This document shows, in pieces, positions 16,747 to 26,736 of a stretch of DNA of 64,000 bases; the stretch's first letter is position 1, and each line of letters starts with the position of its first letter. Made by a program: the position numbers and the translations under genes. Location: the NCBI GenBank assembly GCA_024649995.1, contig JANKMX010000001.1, forward strand, positions 1 to 64,000, in the 5' to 3' direction. The notes under the pieces are model-generated. The model was not told where the DNA came from and made no database searches. It saw only the letters and a list, made by a program, of their open reading frames with translations. Source of the DNA: Gudongella sp. GTDB lineage: Bacteria > Bacillota > Clostridia > Tissierellales > Tissierellaceae.

Positions 16747-17958
16747 ATGAAAACCGTTGCCGTTGCAGGTACATACGACAGCAAGGCAAAGGAGCTAATG
16801 TTTGTTAAGGAGGTTCTTGAGGGTGTAGGTCTCAATACTCTGACAATCAACTGTGGGGTGTTCAGACCAGAGGTTCACACAGATATCAAGAGCATTGATA
16901 TCGCTGCTGACATAGGTGAGGACCTTGTGGAGATTGCAGGAAAGAAGGACAGGGCTCTGGGAACTGAGGTTATGGCAAGAGCTATGGAGGTGGCAATCCC
17001 AAGGCTGTATTCTGAAGGCAAGTTTGATGGAATAATATCCCTTGGTGGATCTGGAGGAACTTCTCTTGTCACTCCCGGAATGAGGGCTCTTCCCGTTGGG
17101 GTTCCAAAGGTAATGGTCTCAACAGTGGCTTCAGGAAATGTATCCCAGTACGTTGGTACGAGCGATATCATGATGATGCCTTCAATTGTTGATGTATCCG
17201 GTCTTAATTCAATATCAACAAGAATATTCACAAACGCTGCTTTGGCAGTCGCAGGTATGGTTAACATGGAGCATGAGGAGAAATCATTGGCTAAGAAGCC
17301 CCTTATTGCAGCTACTATGTTTGGCGTCACAACTCCATGTGTCAACATGGCAAGGGAGTATCTTGAGGAGAAGGGCTACGAGGTGCTTGTCTTCCACGCT
17401 ACGGGAACCGGTGGAAAGACAATGGAGAGGCTGATCGAGGAAGGATACTTTGTGGGAGTTCTAGACCTGACCACAACCGAGTGGTGCGACGAGCTGGTTG
17501 GTGGGGTTCTAGCAGCAGGACCGACCAGACTTGAGGCGGCTGGGAAGGCCAAGGTTCCCCAGGTTGTTTCAGTGGGGGCTCTTGATATGGTCAACTTTGG
17601 TCCCATTGATACAGTTCCTGTTGAATTCAAGGATAGGAACCTCTACAAGCACAACCCAACAGTTACGCTTATGAGAACAACTGTAGAAGATAACAAGAAG
17701 CTTGGTGAGATAATTGCAGAAAAGCTTAATATGACGGAGGGGCCTACAGCACTGATGATTCCACTAAAGGGAGTTTCAATGATAGATGCAGAGGGCCAGC
17801 CTTTCCACGGGCCTGCAGAGGATCAGATGCTCTTTGATATACTAAGGGAGAATGTTGACAGGACAAAGGTTGAGCTGATTGAAATGGACAACAATATCAA
17901 TGATGAGGAGTTTGCCCTGGCAGCTGCCAAGAAGCTGGTTGAACTTATTGAGGAGTGA
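16747..17958 (+). CDS. Tm-1-like ATP-binding domain protein (UPF0261)
   Basis: VAVAGTYDSKAKELMFVKEVLEGVGL...GIISLGGSGGTSLVTPGMRALPVGVPKVMVSTVASGN; ATG 16747 fits RBS better than upstream GTG. Confidence 0.9.
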   Translation: MKTVAVAGTYDSKAKELMFVKEVLEGVGLNTLTINCGVFRPEVHTDIKSIDIAADIGEDLVEIAGKKDRALGTEVMARAMEVAIPRLYSEGKFDGIISLGGSGGTSLVTPGMRALPVGVPKVMVSTVASGNVSQYVGTSDIMMMPSIVDVSGLNSISTRIFTNAALAVAGMVNMEHEEKSLAKKPLIAATMFGVTTPCVNMAREYLEEKGYEVLVFHATGTGGKTMERLIEEGYFVGVLDLTTTEWCDELVGGVLAAGPTRLEAAGKAKVPQVVSVGALDMVNFGPIDTVPVEFKDRNLYKHNPTVTLMRTTVEDNKKLGEIIAEKLNMTEGPTALMIPLKGVSMIDAEGQPFHGPAEDQMLFDILRENVDRTKVELIEMDNNINDEEFALAAAKKLVELIEE

Positions 17959-17961
17959 TGA

Positions 17962-18786
17962 ATGATGGATAGACAAGAGGTACTTAAGAGACTTAAGGCA
18001 CAGGTTGATAGCGGCAAGGCAATAATAGGTGCAGGGGCCGGAACAGGAATTTCTGCAAAGAGTGCTGAAAAGGGTGGAGTTGACCTTATTATCATCTACA
18101 ACTCCGGAAGGTACAGAATGGCAGGACGTGGATCTTTGGCAGGATTACTTCCTTATGGGGATGCAAACCAGATTGTTGTTGACATGGGTAGTGAGGTTCT
18201 TCCAATTGTAAAGAACACTCCTGTACTTGCTGGCGTCTGTGGAACTGACCCCTTCAGGGTTATGGACAAGTTTCTTGAGCAATTGAAAGCTCAGGGCTTT
18301 GCAGGCGTTCAGAACTTCCCAACGGTTGGCCTGATTGACGGTGTCTTCAGACAGAATCTTGAGGAGACTGGCATGGGCTATGACCTTGAGGTTGAGATGA
18401 TCAGAAAGGCTCATGAGATTGGCCTTGTGACAACTCCCTACGTTTTTGACACAGACCAGGCCAAGAAGATGGCAGAGGCAGGAGCGGATGTTGTAGTTGC
18501 ACATATGGGCTTGACAACAAAGGGGTCAATCGGGGCACAGACTGCTTTGACCCTGGATGAATCAGTCGTAAGGGTCCAGGAGATATGTGATGCTGCCAAG
18601 GAGGTAAATCCGGACATAATGGTAATTTGTCATGGAGGGCCAATTGCAATGCCTGAGGATGCAAAGTATGTCCTAGAAAGGACTAAGGGAGTATGCGGCT
18701 TCTTCGGTGCATCAAGCATTGAAAGGCTACCTACCGAGGTTGCAATCAGAGAACAGGTAGAGGATTTCAAGAAGATAGAAGTATAG
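17962..18786 (+). CDS. Phosphoenolpyruvate hydrolase-family (TIM-barrel) protein
   Basis: [49 protein letters not shown]; follows UPF0261 partner. Confidence 0.9.
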   Translation: MMDRQEVLKRLKAQVDSGKAIIGAGAGTGISAKSAEKGGVDLIIIYNSGRYRMAGRGSLAGLLPYGDANQIVVDMGSEVLPIVKNTPVLAGVCGTDPFRVMDKFLEQLKAQGFAGVQNFPTVGLIDGVFRQNLEETGMGYDLEVEMIRKAHEIGLVTTPYVFDTDQAKKMAEAGADVVVAHMGLTTKGSIGAQTALTLDESVVRVQEICDAAKEVNPDIMVICHGGPIAMPEDAKYVLERTKGVCGFFGASSIERLPTEVAIREQVEDFKKIEV

Positions 18787-18810
18787 GATCAAATAGCAAT
18801 GCAATATAGT

Positions 18811-18846
18811 GCAGGCAGGCTGAAATTCAGTCTGCTTGCTTTTTTT
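18811..18846 (+). terminator. Rho-independent terminator
   Basis: GCAGGCAGGCTGAAATTCAGTCTGCTTGC + T7. Confidence 0.85.
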
Positions 18847-19003
18847 GCGGATAAATAATTAATGGTGTTAACTATGAAGGCATCTGTTGTTTTCAAATTA
18901 AGTAGGTATATTTAGCTTACAATGTTGCATGAAAAACATTACAATATAGTTATAAAGTGTATACTGAAGTTTGAATCCATAAACAACAAGAAGGAGGGCA
19001 AGC

Positions 19004-20020
19004 ATGCAAAGGGTAAGACTGGGAAAAACTAGCATAGTCGCAAACAAGAATGGCTTTGGGGCTCTGCCCATACAAAGAATTTCAAGTGAGGATGCCAAGA
19101 GAATATTATTACGAGCATATGAAGGAGGCATAAACTTTTTCGATACCTCACGAGCATATAGCGACAGTGAGGAGAAGATTGGAATGGCACTGTCCCATGT
19201 GAGGGAGAAAATATATATTGCAACAAAAACCAAAGCCAAAAATGCAGATGATTTTTGGATGGATCTGAAAGAATCCCTTAAAGCATTAAAGACAGATTAC
19301 ATTGACATATATCAGTTTCATAACCCTTCCTTTTGTCCAAAGCCTGGGGATGGAACAGGGCTTTATGAAGCCATGCTGGAGGCTAAGGAAAAGGGACTGA
19401 TAAGGCACATTGGAATTACGAATCACAGGATGAAAGTGGCAGTGGAAGCTGTGGAATCAGGATTATATGAGACCATACAGTTCCCTTTCAGCTACTTGGC
19501 AACAGAGGAGGAGCTTGGCCTTGTCGAGATATGCAGGGAGAGAGAGGTTGGCTTCATTGCAATGAAATCACTGGCCGGTGGTTTAATCAACAACTCGAGG
19601 GCAGCCTATGCCCATCAATCACTTTTTGAAAATGTTTTGCCGATTTGGGGAGTACAAAGGCTGGAAGAGCTTGATGAGTTCCTTGAGTACGGGACCAATC
19701 CTCCTGAGATGACACCTGAAATGCTTGATTTGATTGAGAAAGACAAGATGATCCTTTCAGGTGATTTTTGCAGAGGCTGTGGCTACTGTTTGCCATGCCC
19801 GGTTGACATTGATATTCCAAATGCCGCAAGGATGTCCCTCTTGATAAGAAGAGCCCCAACAAAGGTCTTTTTCAGCGAAGATTGGCAGATTAAGATGAAA
19901 AAGATCAAAGACTGCATAGAATGCCACCATTGTTCAGATAACTGTCCATACGGACTTGATACTCATAACCTATTGAAGAGAAACCTAAAGGATTATGAGG
20001 AATCCATTCAGAAAGCATAA
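19004..20020 (+). CDS. Aldo/keto reductase with C-terminal 4Fe-4S domain
   Basis: GKTSIVANKNGFGALPIQRIS...FCRGCGYCLPCPVDIDIP, CIECHHCSDNCPYGLDT. Confidence 0.93.
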   Translation: MQRVRLGKTSIVANKNGFGALPIQRISSEDAKRILLRAYEGGINFFDTSRAYSDSEEKIGMALSHVREKIYIATKTKAKNADDFWMDLKESLKALKTDYIDIYQFHNPSFCPKPGDGTGLYEAMLEAKEKGLIRHIGITNHRMKVAVEAVESGLYETIQFPFSYLATEEELGLVEICREREVGFIAMKSLAGGLINNSRAAYAHQSLFENVLPIWGVQRLEELDEFLEYGTNPPEMTPEMLDLIEKDKMILSGDFCRGCGYCLPCPVDIDIPNAARMSLLIRRAPTKVFFSEDWQIKMKKIKDCIECHHCSDNCPYGLDTHNLLKRNLKDYEESIQKA

Positions 20021-20174
20021 TAACCCATATTTCATTAATGTATGGATTAGAAGATCTAAAAGGAAGTGAAATCCGACTGCAATTGTGCAAAGTGTACATT
20101 TATACATTACGGGTATAAATAAATATGTGGGAACAGATAAATACACTGGAACACTAACAAATAGGGGGTTTACT

Positions 20175-21062
20175 ATGAACGATAAACAAAGAGATATCAT
20201 GAAAAACGGCAAGGGTTTTGTGGCTGCATTGGACCAGAGTGGTGGAAGCACTCCTAAAGCCTTGTTGGGCTATGGTGTAACTGAGGACAAGTATAAGAAT
20301 GATGAAGAGATGTTTGATCTGGTCCATGAAATGAGGACCAGAATCATTACTAGTCCAGGGTTTAATTCAGACCATATACTGGCAGCAATACTTTTTGAGC
20401 AGACCATGGACCGAAAGATTGAGGGCAAGTTTACTTCTGACTATTTATGGGAGGAAAAGGGAATAGTTCCGATTCTTAAGGTTGATAAGGGTCTTGCCGA
20501 TGAGGAGGATGGTGTCCAGCTCATGAAGCCAATTCCTGAGCTGCGGGAGCTCCTTGACAGGGCGGTTGAAAAAGGGATTTATGGCACAAAAATGAGATCG
20601 GTCATTAAAAAGGCCAATCCGGAATCCATTAAAAGAATCGTTCAGCAGCAATTTGAGATTGGAATTCAAATAATGGCAAATAGCCTGGTCCCAATTATAG
20701 AACCTGAAGTGGACATCAACAGCTCAGATAAAAGGGAATCCGAGGAAATACTCAAGAAGGAAATCTTGGAGCAATTGAACACACTTAAGGAAGGCCAAGA
20801 GGTTATGCTGAAGCTTTCAATACCTAGCGAGGCAGGCTTTTACACTGAATTGATAGAACATCCAAGGGTTATGCGTGTGGTAGCATTGTCTGGTGGCTAC
20901 AGTAGAGAGGATGCTGTTAGGCTTCTTTATGAAAACCCAGGTCTGATTGCAAGCTTTTCAAGAGCCCTGGTGGAGGGTTTAAGTGTTGACCAAAGTGATG
21001 AAGAGTTCAATGATATGCTCAGTAACTCAATTTCCCAGATATACAATGCATCCATAGCGTAA
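20175..21062 (+). CDS. fda: Class I fructose-bisphosphate aldolase
   Basis: [23 protein letters not shown]...[13 protein letters not shown] 20175 after AGGGGG. Confidence 0.92.
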   Translation: MNDKQRDIMKNGKGFVAALDQSGGSTPKALLGYGVTEDKYKNDEEMFDLVHEMRTRIITSPGFNSDHILAAILFEQTMDRKIEGKFTSDYLWEEKGIVPILKVDKGLADEEDGVQLMKPIPELRELLDRAVEKGIYGTKMRSVIKKANPESIKRIVQQQFEIGIQIMANSLVPIIEPEVDINSSDKRESEEILKKEILEQLNTLKEGQEVMLKLSIPSEAGFYTELIEHPRVMRVVALSGGYSREDAVRLLYENPGLIASFSRALVEGLSVDQSDEEFNDMLSNSISQIYNASIA

Positions 21063-21160
21063 AGGTGGAATAGTTGGCCAAGAAGTTGGCAAAAGTAAAA
21101 GAGAGATAGTAAGCGAAGTAACATTTAGGATTTTATAATGATTGAGCTGTAAATGTTAGA

Positions 21161-21195
21161 GCAGGCAGACTGATACTTTGGTCTGCTTGTTTTTG
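21161..21195 (+). terminator. Rho-independent terminator
   Basis: GCAGGCAGACTGATACTTTGGTCTGCTTG + T5. Confidence 0.8.
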
Positions 21196-21309
21196 TGTAT
21201 AGATGTGAGGCTAGTAAAAAAATCAAATGAATCATTTCCAATTCATTAAGTAAAACGATATAATTGAAAAGATGTATGTATTTCAAGTTTTGGGAGACGG
21301 GAGAAATCT

Positions 21310-22887
21310 ATGAAAAAGTTTGTTTTGATGTTTTGCATGATAATAGGGATTACAATGACTATACCTGCCTATGCTGATGCTACAGTTTACAAAGTCGCTG
21401 GGGACAGAGATTTTCCTCCTTATGAGTATGTCGATAAGGATGGAAATTTCAAGGGATTTAACGTTGACCTGCTTAGGGCTATTAGTCTTGTTACGGGTAT
21501 GGAATTTGAGTTTATTCCTATGAAGTGGGAAGATGCATATGTTTCAGTTCATCAAGGCAAGGCAGACATCATTCAGGGGATGAAGGAATCTGAAGAAAGA
21601 AAAAACAAGTTTCTGTTTTCGGAATCGCTTTTGCTTAACTCTCAGTCAATATTTGTCCTGGATGATAATCAGGATATAAGGAATGAGAAGGATCTTGAAG
21701 GTAAGCTGGTGGCCCTTAACAAGGAGGACACAGTTATTGAGGAGATAAATAATATCAATGATGCAGAGATAGTTGAATACGACACACTAGGGGAAGCACT
21801 GGATAGTTTGATAAATGGAGATGTCGATGCATTAGTGGGTAATACCCTCACTGTTAATTATCTCTGCAAGGAGAAGAATTCGATTGAGCTTGTGAAAATA
21901 GTTGGAGATGCAATTAATGAGCAAAAATACTCTATTGCAGTACATAAGACAAACACTCCACTTATGGTGAATCTGAATGAAGGAATAAAGGAAATACAGG
22001 AAAACGGAATGTATGACTCACTGTACAGAAAATGGTTTGGGACACCAATCAAAAACACCAAGACAAACTACGAGTTTTTGTGGAAAATGACTTTGGGAAT
22101 TTTAGGAGCTTTTGTCACATTGGTTTTTATAATAAAAAGCGCTAACAAAAAGCTAAAGGAGATAATCGATACTAAAACGGAGGAACAAAAGACTCTTATG
22201 TATGAACTTAGGCACTATGATAAGCTTCAATTCATGAACCAGATTATAGCTTCAATAGCTCATGAGATAAGAAATCCTTTGACTTCCATAAAGATTTATA
22301 CTGACCAGATAAAGGACAAGCTTGATAACAGGGAGTTTTTGCTTGCAGCTTCGGAGGATATCCCTGTTGAAATAAATAGAATAGATGGCTTAATTAAGGA
22401 ATTTATGGAGTACGCATCACCCAGGAGGCCAGTAGCAGCATATATTAATCTACATGATGAGGTGATGAACTCCATCAAGTTGGTCAAGTTTCATATCAAT
22501 GAAATAAAGATTGATGTTGATATTGATAAATCCCTCTATGTTGTATTTGATTTGAGCCAATTCAAACAGATAATCATAAACATACTTTTAAACAGCAATG
22601 ATGCAGTCAAGGATATTGACGATCCTTACATTGAAATATCTGCACAAGAGCATGTCAGTGAAGTTGAATTGGTGTTTAGGGACAACGGATACGGCATGGG
22701 CAAGGATGATTTGCAATATATTTTCGAGCCTTTTTACACCACAAAGGAATATGGGAATGGTGTTGGGATGTTTGTCGTAAAACAGATTATTGATGATAAT
22801 GGTGGCAGCATAGTTGCTGAAAGCGAAGGGGAAAATAAGGGTATGTGCATTACACTGAAGCTGGGAAGAGGTGAAAAGGTTGAGTAA
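21310..22887 (+). CDS. Sensor histidine kinase with periplasmic SBP_bac_3 sensor domain
   Basis: Signal peptide, YKVAGDRDFPPYEYVDKDGNFKGFNVDLLRAI, TM helix, HEIRNPLTSIKIY, DNGYGMGKDDL. Confidence 0.92.
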   Translation: MKKFVLMFCMIIGITMTIPAYADATVYKVAGDRDFPPYEYVDKDGNFKGFNVDLLRAISLVTGMEFEFIPMKWEDAYVSVHQGKADIIQGMKESEERKNKFLFSESLLLNSQSIFVLDDNQDIRNEKDLEGKLVALNKEDTVIEEINNINDAEIVEYDTLGEALDSLINGDVDALVGNTLTVNYLCKEKNSIELVKIVGDAINEQKYSIAVHKTNTPLMVNLNEGIKEIQENGMYDSLYRKWFGTPIKNTKTNYEFLWKMTLGILGAFVTLVFIIKSANKKLKEIIDTKTEEQKTLMYELRHYDKLQFMNQIIASIAHEIRNPLTSIKIYTDQIKDKLDNREFLLAASEDIPVEINRIDGLIKEFMEYASPRRPVAAYINLHDEVMNSIKLVKFHINEIKIDVDIDKSLYVVFDLSQFKQIIINILLNSNDAVKDIDDPYIEISAQEHVSEVELVFRDNGYGMGKDDLQYIFEPFYTTKEYGNGVGMFVVKQIIDDNGGSIVAESEGENKGMCITLKLGRGEKVE

Positions 22888-24223
22888 CAAGCTATTGATT
22901 ATTGACGATGAGCCAAAAATACTTAGGTCTCTTAAGTTTCTTTTGGAAGATGACTTCAAGGTGTATACAAGTGAAAATTCAAGTGATGCATTGGATATTT
23001 TCAGAAGGGAAGAAATTAGACTTGTTCTTCTGGATTTAAGACTTAAGGAGGTAAGTGGAATAAACTTAATGAGGCAACTGCTTGAGATTGAGTCAAAGGC
23101 CATTATAATAATAATGACCGCATACTCAACCCTTGATAACTCGATCAAGGCTATCAAGTCTGGAGCCTACTACTTTATTACCAAGCCCATTGATAATGAG
23201 CAGTTAAAGCTGTTGTTAAACACTGCAAATGAGAAATTGGATATGGCAAATAAGATCAGGAGTCTACAGGGCCATTTAAAGAAGGATATAATTGGAAATT
23301 CACCTAGAATAAGGGAAATAAATGAAGTGATTAATAGGGTCAAGGATACAAATGCCACAATACTAATAACGGGGGAGAGTGGAACTGGAAAGGAGCTGAT
23401 TGCTCAGAAAATACATGGTACCAGCAATAGGTCAGATAAGCCCTATGTAGCCATAAACTGTGCTGCAATGCCTGGAGAGCTTCTAGAGAGTGAACTATTT
23501 GGCTACAAGAAAGGTTCCTTCACAGGTGCTCAGAAGGATGAAATAGGAGTTATAAGGAGAGCGGACAGAGGAACCTTAATCCTGGATGAAATTGGAGAAA
23601 TGGATTTGAGGCTACAATCAAAACTCCTGAGGTTTCTACAGGACAAAGAAGTAAGACCAATCGGTGATGCTGCCAGCTACAAGGTTGACGTAAGAATTAT
23701 CTGCATAACCAACAGAAATCTTAGAGAAGAAGTTGAAAAAGGCAATTTTAGGGAGGATCTATACTATAGGATCAATGTAATCAATATTGTTACACCACTT
23801 CTTAGAGAGAGGATTGATGATTTACAATATCTTGTACCACATTTTATTGACAAGTATAGAATTTCCTTTGATAAGAACGTTGAAGGTATAACTGACGAAG
23901 CATACTCCATACTCACAAAATATCAATTTCAAGGCAATATTAGGGAGCTTGAGAACATAATACAGAGGGCTGTGCTTTTAAGCACATCAAACTTAATTGA
24001 TGCTGACTCGCTGCATTTAAGTCCTCAGAGGGTCACACATACTAAAGATCAAGAATCTGATAAATTTGTGAAGATATTTAATGGTGATAGTATGAAGGAG
24101 ATTGAAAGAAAGGTAATTGAATTTGCGCTTAAGAACAATGGCGGCAATAGAAAGTGGACCGCTGAAAGCCTTGGTATTGGTGAGAGAACACTGAGATACA
24201 AAATAAAGGAGTACAATTTATAA
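22871..24223 (+). CDS. Sigma-54-dependent response regulator (NtrC family)
   Basis: REC domain (LLIIDDEPKILRSL), GESGTGKELIAQKIH, ELFGYKKGSFTGA, C-terminal Fis-like HTH. Confidence 0.95.
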   Translation: MKRLSNKLLIIDDEPKILRSLKFLLEDDFKVYTSENSSDALDIFRREEIRLVLLDLRLKEVSGINLMRQLLEIESKAIIIIMTAYSTLDNSIKAIKSGAYYFITKPIDNEQLKLLLNTANEKLDMANKIRSLQGHLKKDIIGNSPRIREINEVINRVKDTNATILITGESGTGKELIAQKIHGTSNRSDKPYVAINCAAMPGELLESELFGYKKGSFTGAQKDEIGVIRRADRGTLILDEIGEMDLRLQSKLLRFLQDKEVRPIGDAASYKVDVRIICITNRNLREEVEKGNFREDLYYRINVINIVTPLLRERIDDLQYLVPHFIDKYRISFDKNVEGITDEAYSILTKYQFQGNIRELENIIQRAVLLSTSNLIDADSLHLSPQRVTHTKDQESDKFVKIFNGDSMKEIERKVIEFALKNNGGNRKWTAESLGIGERTLRYKIKEYNL

Positions 24224-24231
24224 AATTAGAT

Positions 24232-24280
24232 AACAACCCTGCAAAATCTGCACCCTGCAAATTATGCAGGGTTGTTTTAT
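24232..24280 (+). terminator. Terminator after response regulator
   Basis: AACAACCCTGCA/TGCAGGGTTGTT + T-rich. Confidence 0.75.
24252..24272. promoter_or_regulatory. Candidate enhancer (UAS) dyad ACCCTGCA-AATTA-TGCAGGGT
   Basis: Perfect 8-bp-arm palindrome about 119 bp upstream of the inferred sigma-54 TSS. Confidence 0.4.
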
Positions 24281-24353
24281 GTCTTTTTTTAAACTATAAA
24301 TCAAGAGAAATTTTAAAACCTAGTAATAAACACATATTTTTATATTGTTTAAT

Positions 24354-24370
24354 TTGGCATAAGTCTTGCA
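24354..24370 (+). promoter_or_regulatory. Sigma-54 promoter TTGGCATAAGTCTTGCA
   Basis: GG-N10-GC spacing, close match to YTGGCACRNNNNTTGCW. Confidence 0.8.
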
Positions 24371-24484
24371 AATGTATAGACTTGAAATTATTAAATATTT
24401 CGTGAATTTTGGTAAGGGAGGGAAACGTTAGGAAGAATAAGGTATGCGGATAATTACTAAAAAAACACAAACAAGGAGGATGTC

Positions 24485-25723
24485 ATGAATTTTGAACTGA
24501 TCGATGGAATTTCTACAATCAATGTCAATTCAGCTGTAACTTTGGCATTTGCTGCATCATTATTGCTTTTAGGTTATTTTGTTAAAAATAAGGTAACTCT
24601 TCTGGACAAATATTGTATTCCTGCACCAGTAATCGGGGGATTTATATTTATGTTTATTACTTGGGTAGGTCACCTTACTGGGTCATTTGCATTTAGCTTT
24701 GACAACATATTCCAAAATACATTTATGCTTGCCTTCTTTACAACTGTTGGTCTTGGAGCCAGCTACAAGCTTCTTGTAAAGGGAGGAAAACTACTTATTG
24801 TTTACTGGCTAATTGCCGGTGTTGTATCAATACTTCAGAATACTTTGGGGATAGGACTTTCCATGGTATTGAACTTGGAGGCACCATATGCGCTTTTGGC
24901 AAGTGCCATTTCCATGATAGGCGGTCACGGAGCAGCTCTTTCCTATGGTACTACATTTGGAGAGATGGGTTATGAGGCTGGACCACTTGTTGGAGCTGCG
25001 GCAGCGACATTCGGTCTTATATCTGCAGTTCTAATCGGTGGACCACTGGGTAGAAGGTTGATTGTAAAAAACAATCTTACCCCTGATGAAGATTCAATAT
25101 TTGATGCATCGGTTACTGATATCAACGTTGCTACAGGCGAAAAGCTAAGCTCACTTGATATTATGAAAAATGTATCTGTGATTTTTATATGCATGGCTTT
25201 TGGTACAATAATAGCTGGCTGGATCGGTAATCTGATCAATATGGGATTCCCTACATACGTAGGTGCGATGTTCGTAGCAGTAATTGTCAGAAACATAAAT
25301 GAAAAATTACATATGTACAGATTTGACTTTGGTTTGGTTGATGAAATCGGAAATGTTACCCTTAACATCTACTTGTCACTGGCTCTTATGACATTGAAGC
25401 TTTGGGAGCTGTCAGGACTGATTGGTGGAGTGTTTATTGTAGTTATGTCACAGGTACTGTTGGTTTCACTTCTGGCATACTTTGTAGTCTTTAGAATCCT
25501 TGGTAAGAACTATGATGCAGCTGTTATGTGTGCAGGTCTTTGTGGTCACGGTCTTGGAGCGACTCCTTCAGCGATAGTCAACATGACTGCAGTAAACGAA
25601 AAATATGGAATGAGTAGAAAGGCAATGATGATTGTTCCAATAGTAGGAGCTTTTCTAGTGGATGTCATCTACCAACCTCAGACAATATGGTTCATCAAGA
25701 CATTTGTTGAAAGTCTAGTTTAA
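24485..25723 (+). CDS. gltS: Sodium/glutamate symporter
   Basis: GltS-family motifs: GYFVKNKVTLLDKYCIPAPVIGGF, GGHGAALSYG, CGHGLGATPSAIVNM. Confidence 0.92.
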   Translation: MNFELIDGISTINVNSAVTLAFAASLLLLGYFVKNKVTLLDKYCIPAPVIGGFIFMFITWVGHLTGSFAFSFDNIFQNTFMLAFFTTVGLGASYKLLVKGGKLLIVYWLIAGVVSILQNTLGIGLSMVLNLEAPYALLASAISMIGGHGAALSYGTTFGEMGYEAGPLVGAAAATFGLISAVLIGGPLGRRLIVKNNLTPDEDSIFDASVTDINVATGEKLSSLDIMKNVSVIFICMAFGTIIAGWIGNLINMGFPTYVGAMFVAVIVRNINEKLHMYRFDFGLVDEIGNVTLNIYLSLALMTLKLWELSGLIGGVFIVVMSQVLLVSLLAYFVVFRILGKNYDAAVMCAGLCGHGLGATPSAIVNMTAVNEKYGMSRKAMMIVPIVGAFLVDVIYQPQTIWFIKTFVESLV

Positions 25724-25744
25724 AATTTATAGGAGGAGATAATT

Positions 25745-26644
25745 ATGAGAAAACTAATGGAATGTGTACCAAATTTTAGTGAAGGTAGAGATCAAGACAT
25801 AGTTGAAAAGATAATAGACGAAGTAAGAAAAATTGAAGGAATAACCATTCTTGATTATTCGTCAGACAAGGATCATAACAGAACTGTTCTTACAATGATC
25901 GGTTCACCAGAAAAGATTAAGGAAGCTGCAATAAACACTGCAAAAAAAGCTGCTGAATTAATCGATATGTCCAAGCATGAAGGAGCGCACCCCAGAATGG
26001 GAGCTACTGATGTAATACCATTTACTCCTGTTTCAAATGTTACAATTGAGGAGTGTAAGGAAGTGGCAAATGAAGTTGCTGCTGAGATTGGTGGTTGGGG
26101 AATTCCAGTTTACATGTATGAGGATTCAGCTACAAAACCTGAAAGACAAAACCTAGCCAAGGTAAGAAAAGGGCAATATGAAGGATTTTTTGACAAGATT
26201 AAGGAAGAAGAGTGGAAGCCAGATTTCGGGCCTCAGGAAATGAACGAAAAAAGCGGATGTACTGCAGTGGGCGCAAGGGTTCCTCTAGTTGCCTTTAACA
26301 TCAACCTTGATACTCCAGATGTGGAGATTGCAAATGCAATTGCCAAGAAGGTAAGACACATTGGCGGAGGCTTAAGATTTGTTAAGGGAATTGGTCTTAA
26401 GCTTGAGGAGAGAAATCAGACACAGGTATCAATGAATCTTGTAAACTATGAAAAAACATCGGTCTACCAGGCGTTTGAAATGGTAAAGATGGAAGCCAGA
26501 AGATATGGTGTTAAGGTAGTAGGTAGTGAGGTTATTGGAACAATTCCAATGAAATCTCTTCTTGATGTAGCAGAGTACTACCTACAGATTGAGAATTTCG
26601 GAATTGACCAAATTCTTGAAAAAAGATTGTTGGATGAACAATAG
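25745..26644 (+). CDS. ftcD: Glutamate formimidoyltransferase
   Basis: MECVPNFSEGRDQDIVEKI...HEGAHPRMGATDVIPFTPV. Confidence 0.95.
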   Translation: MRKLMECVPNFSEGRDQDIVEKIIDEVRKIEGITILDYSSDKDHNRTVLTMIGSPEKIKEAAINTAKKAAELIDMSKHEGAHPRMGATDVIPFTPVSNVTIEECKEVANEVAAEIGGWGIPVYMYEDSATKPERQNLAKVRKGQYEGFFDKIKEEEWKPDFGPQEMNEKSGCTAVGARVPLVAFNINLDTPDVEIANAIAKKVRHIGGGLRFVKGIGLKLEERNQTQVSMNLVNYEKTSVYQAFEMVKMEARRYGVKVVGSEVIGTIPMKSLLDVAEYYLQIENFGIDQILEKRLLDEQ

Positions 26645-26669
26645 AAGTAATAGGGCTTAACGGCTTGGG

Positions 26670-26693
26670 GGCTCGCTTGATGCGGGCCTTTTG
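26670..26693 (+). terminator. Intra-operon hairpin with T tract between ftcD and fchA
   Basis: GGCTCGC-TTGAT-GCGGGCC followed by TTTTGATT. Confidence 0.5.
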
Positions 26694-26736
26694 ATTAGAT
26701 TTAATGATAATAATACATACTATTAGGAGGTTTGGA

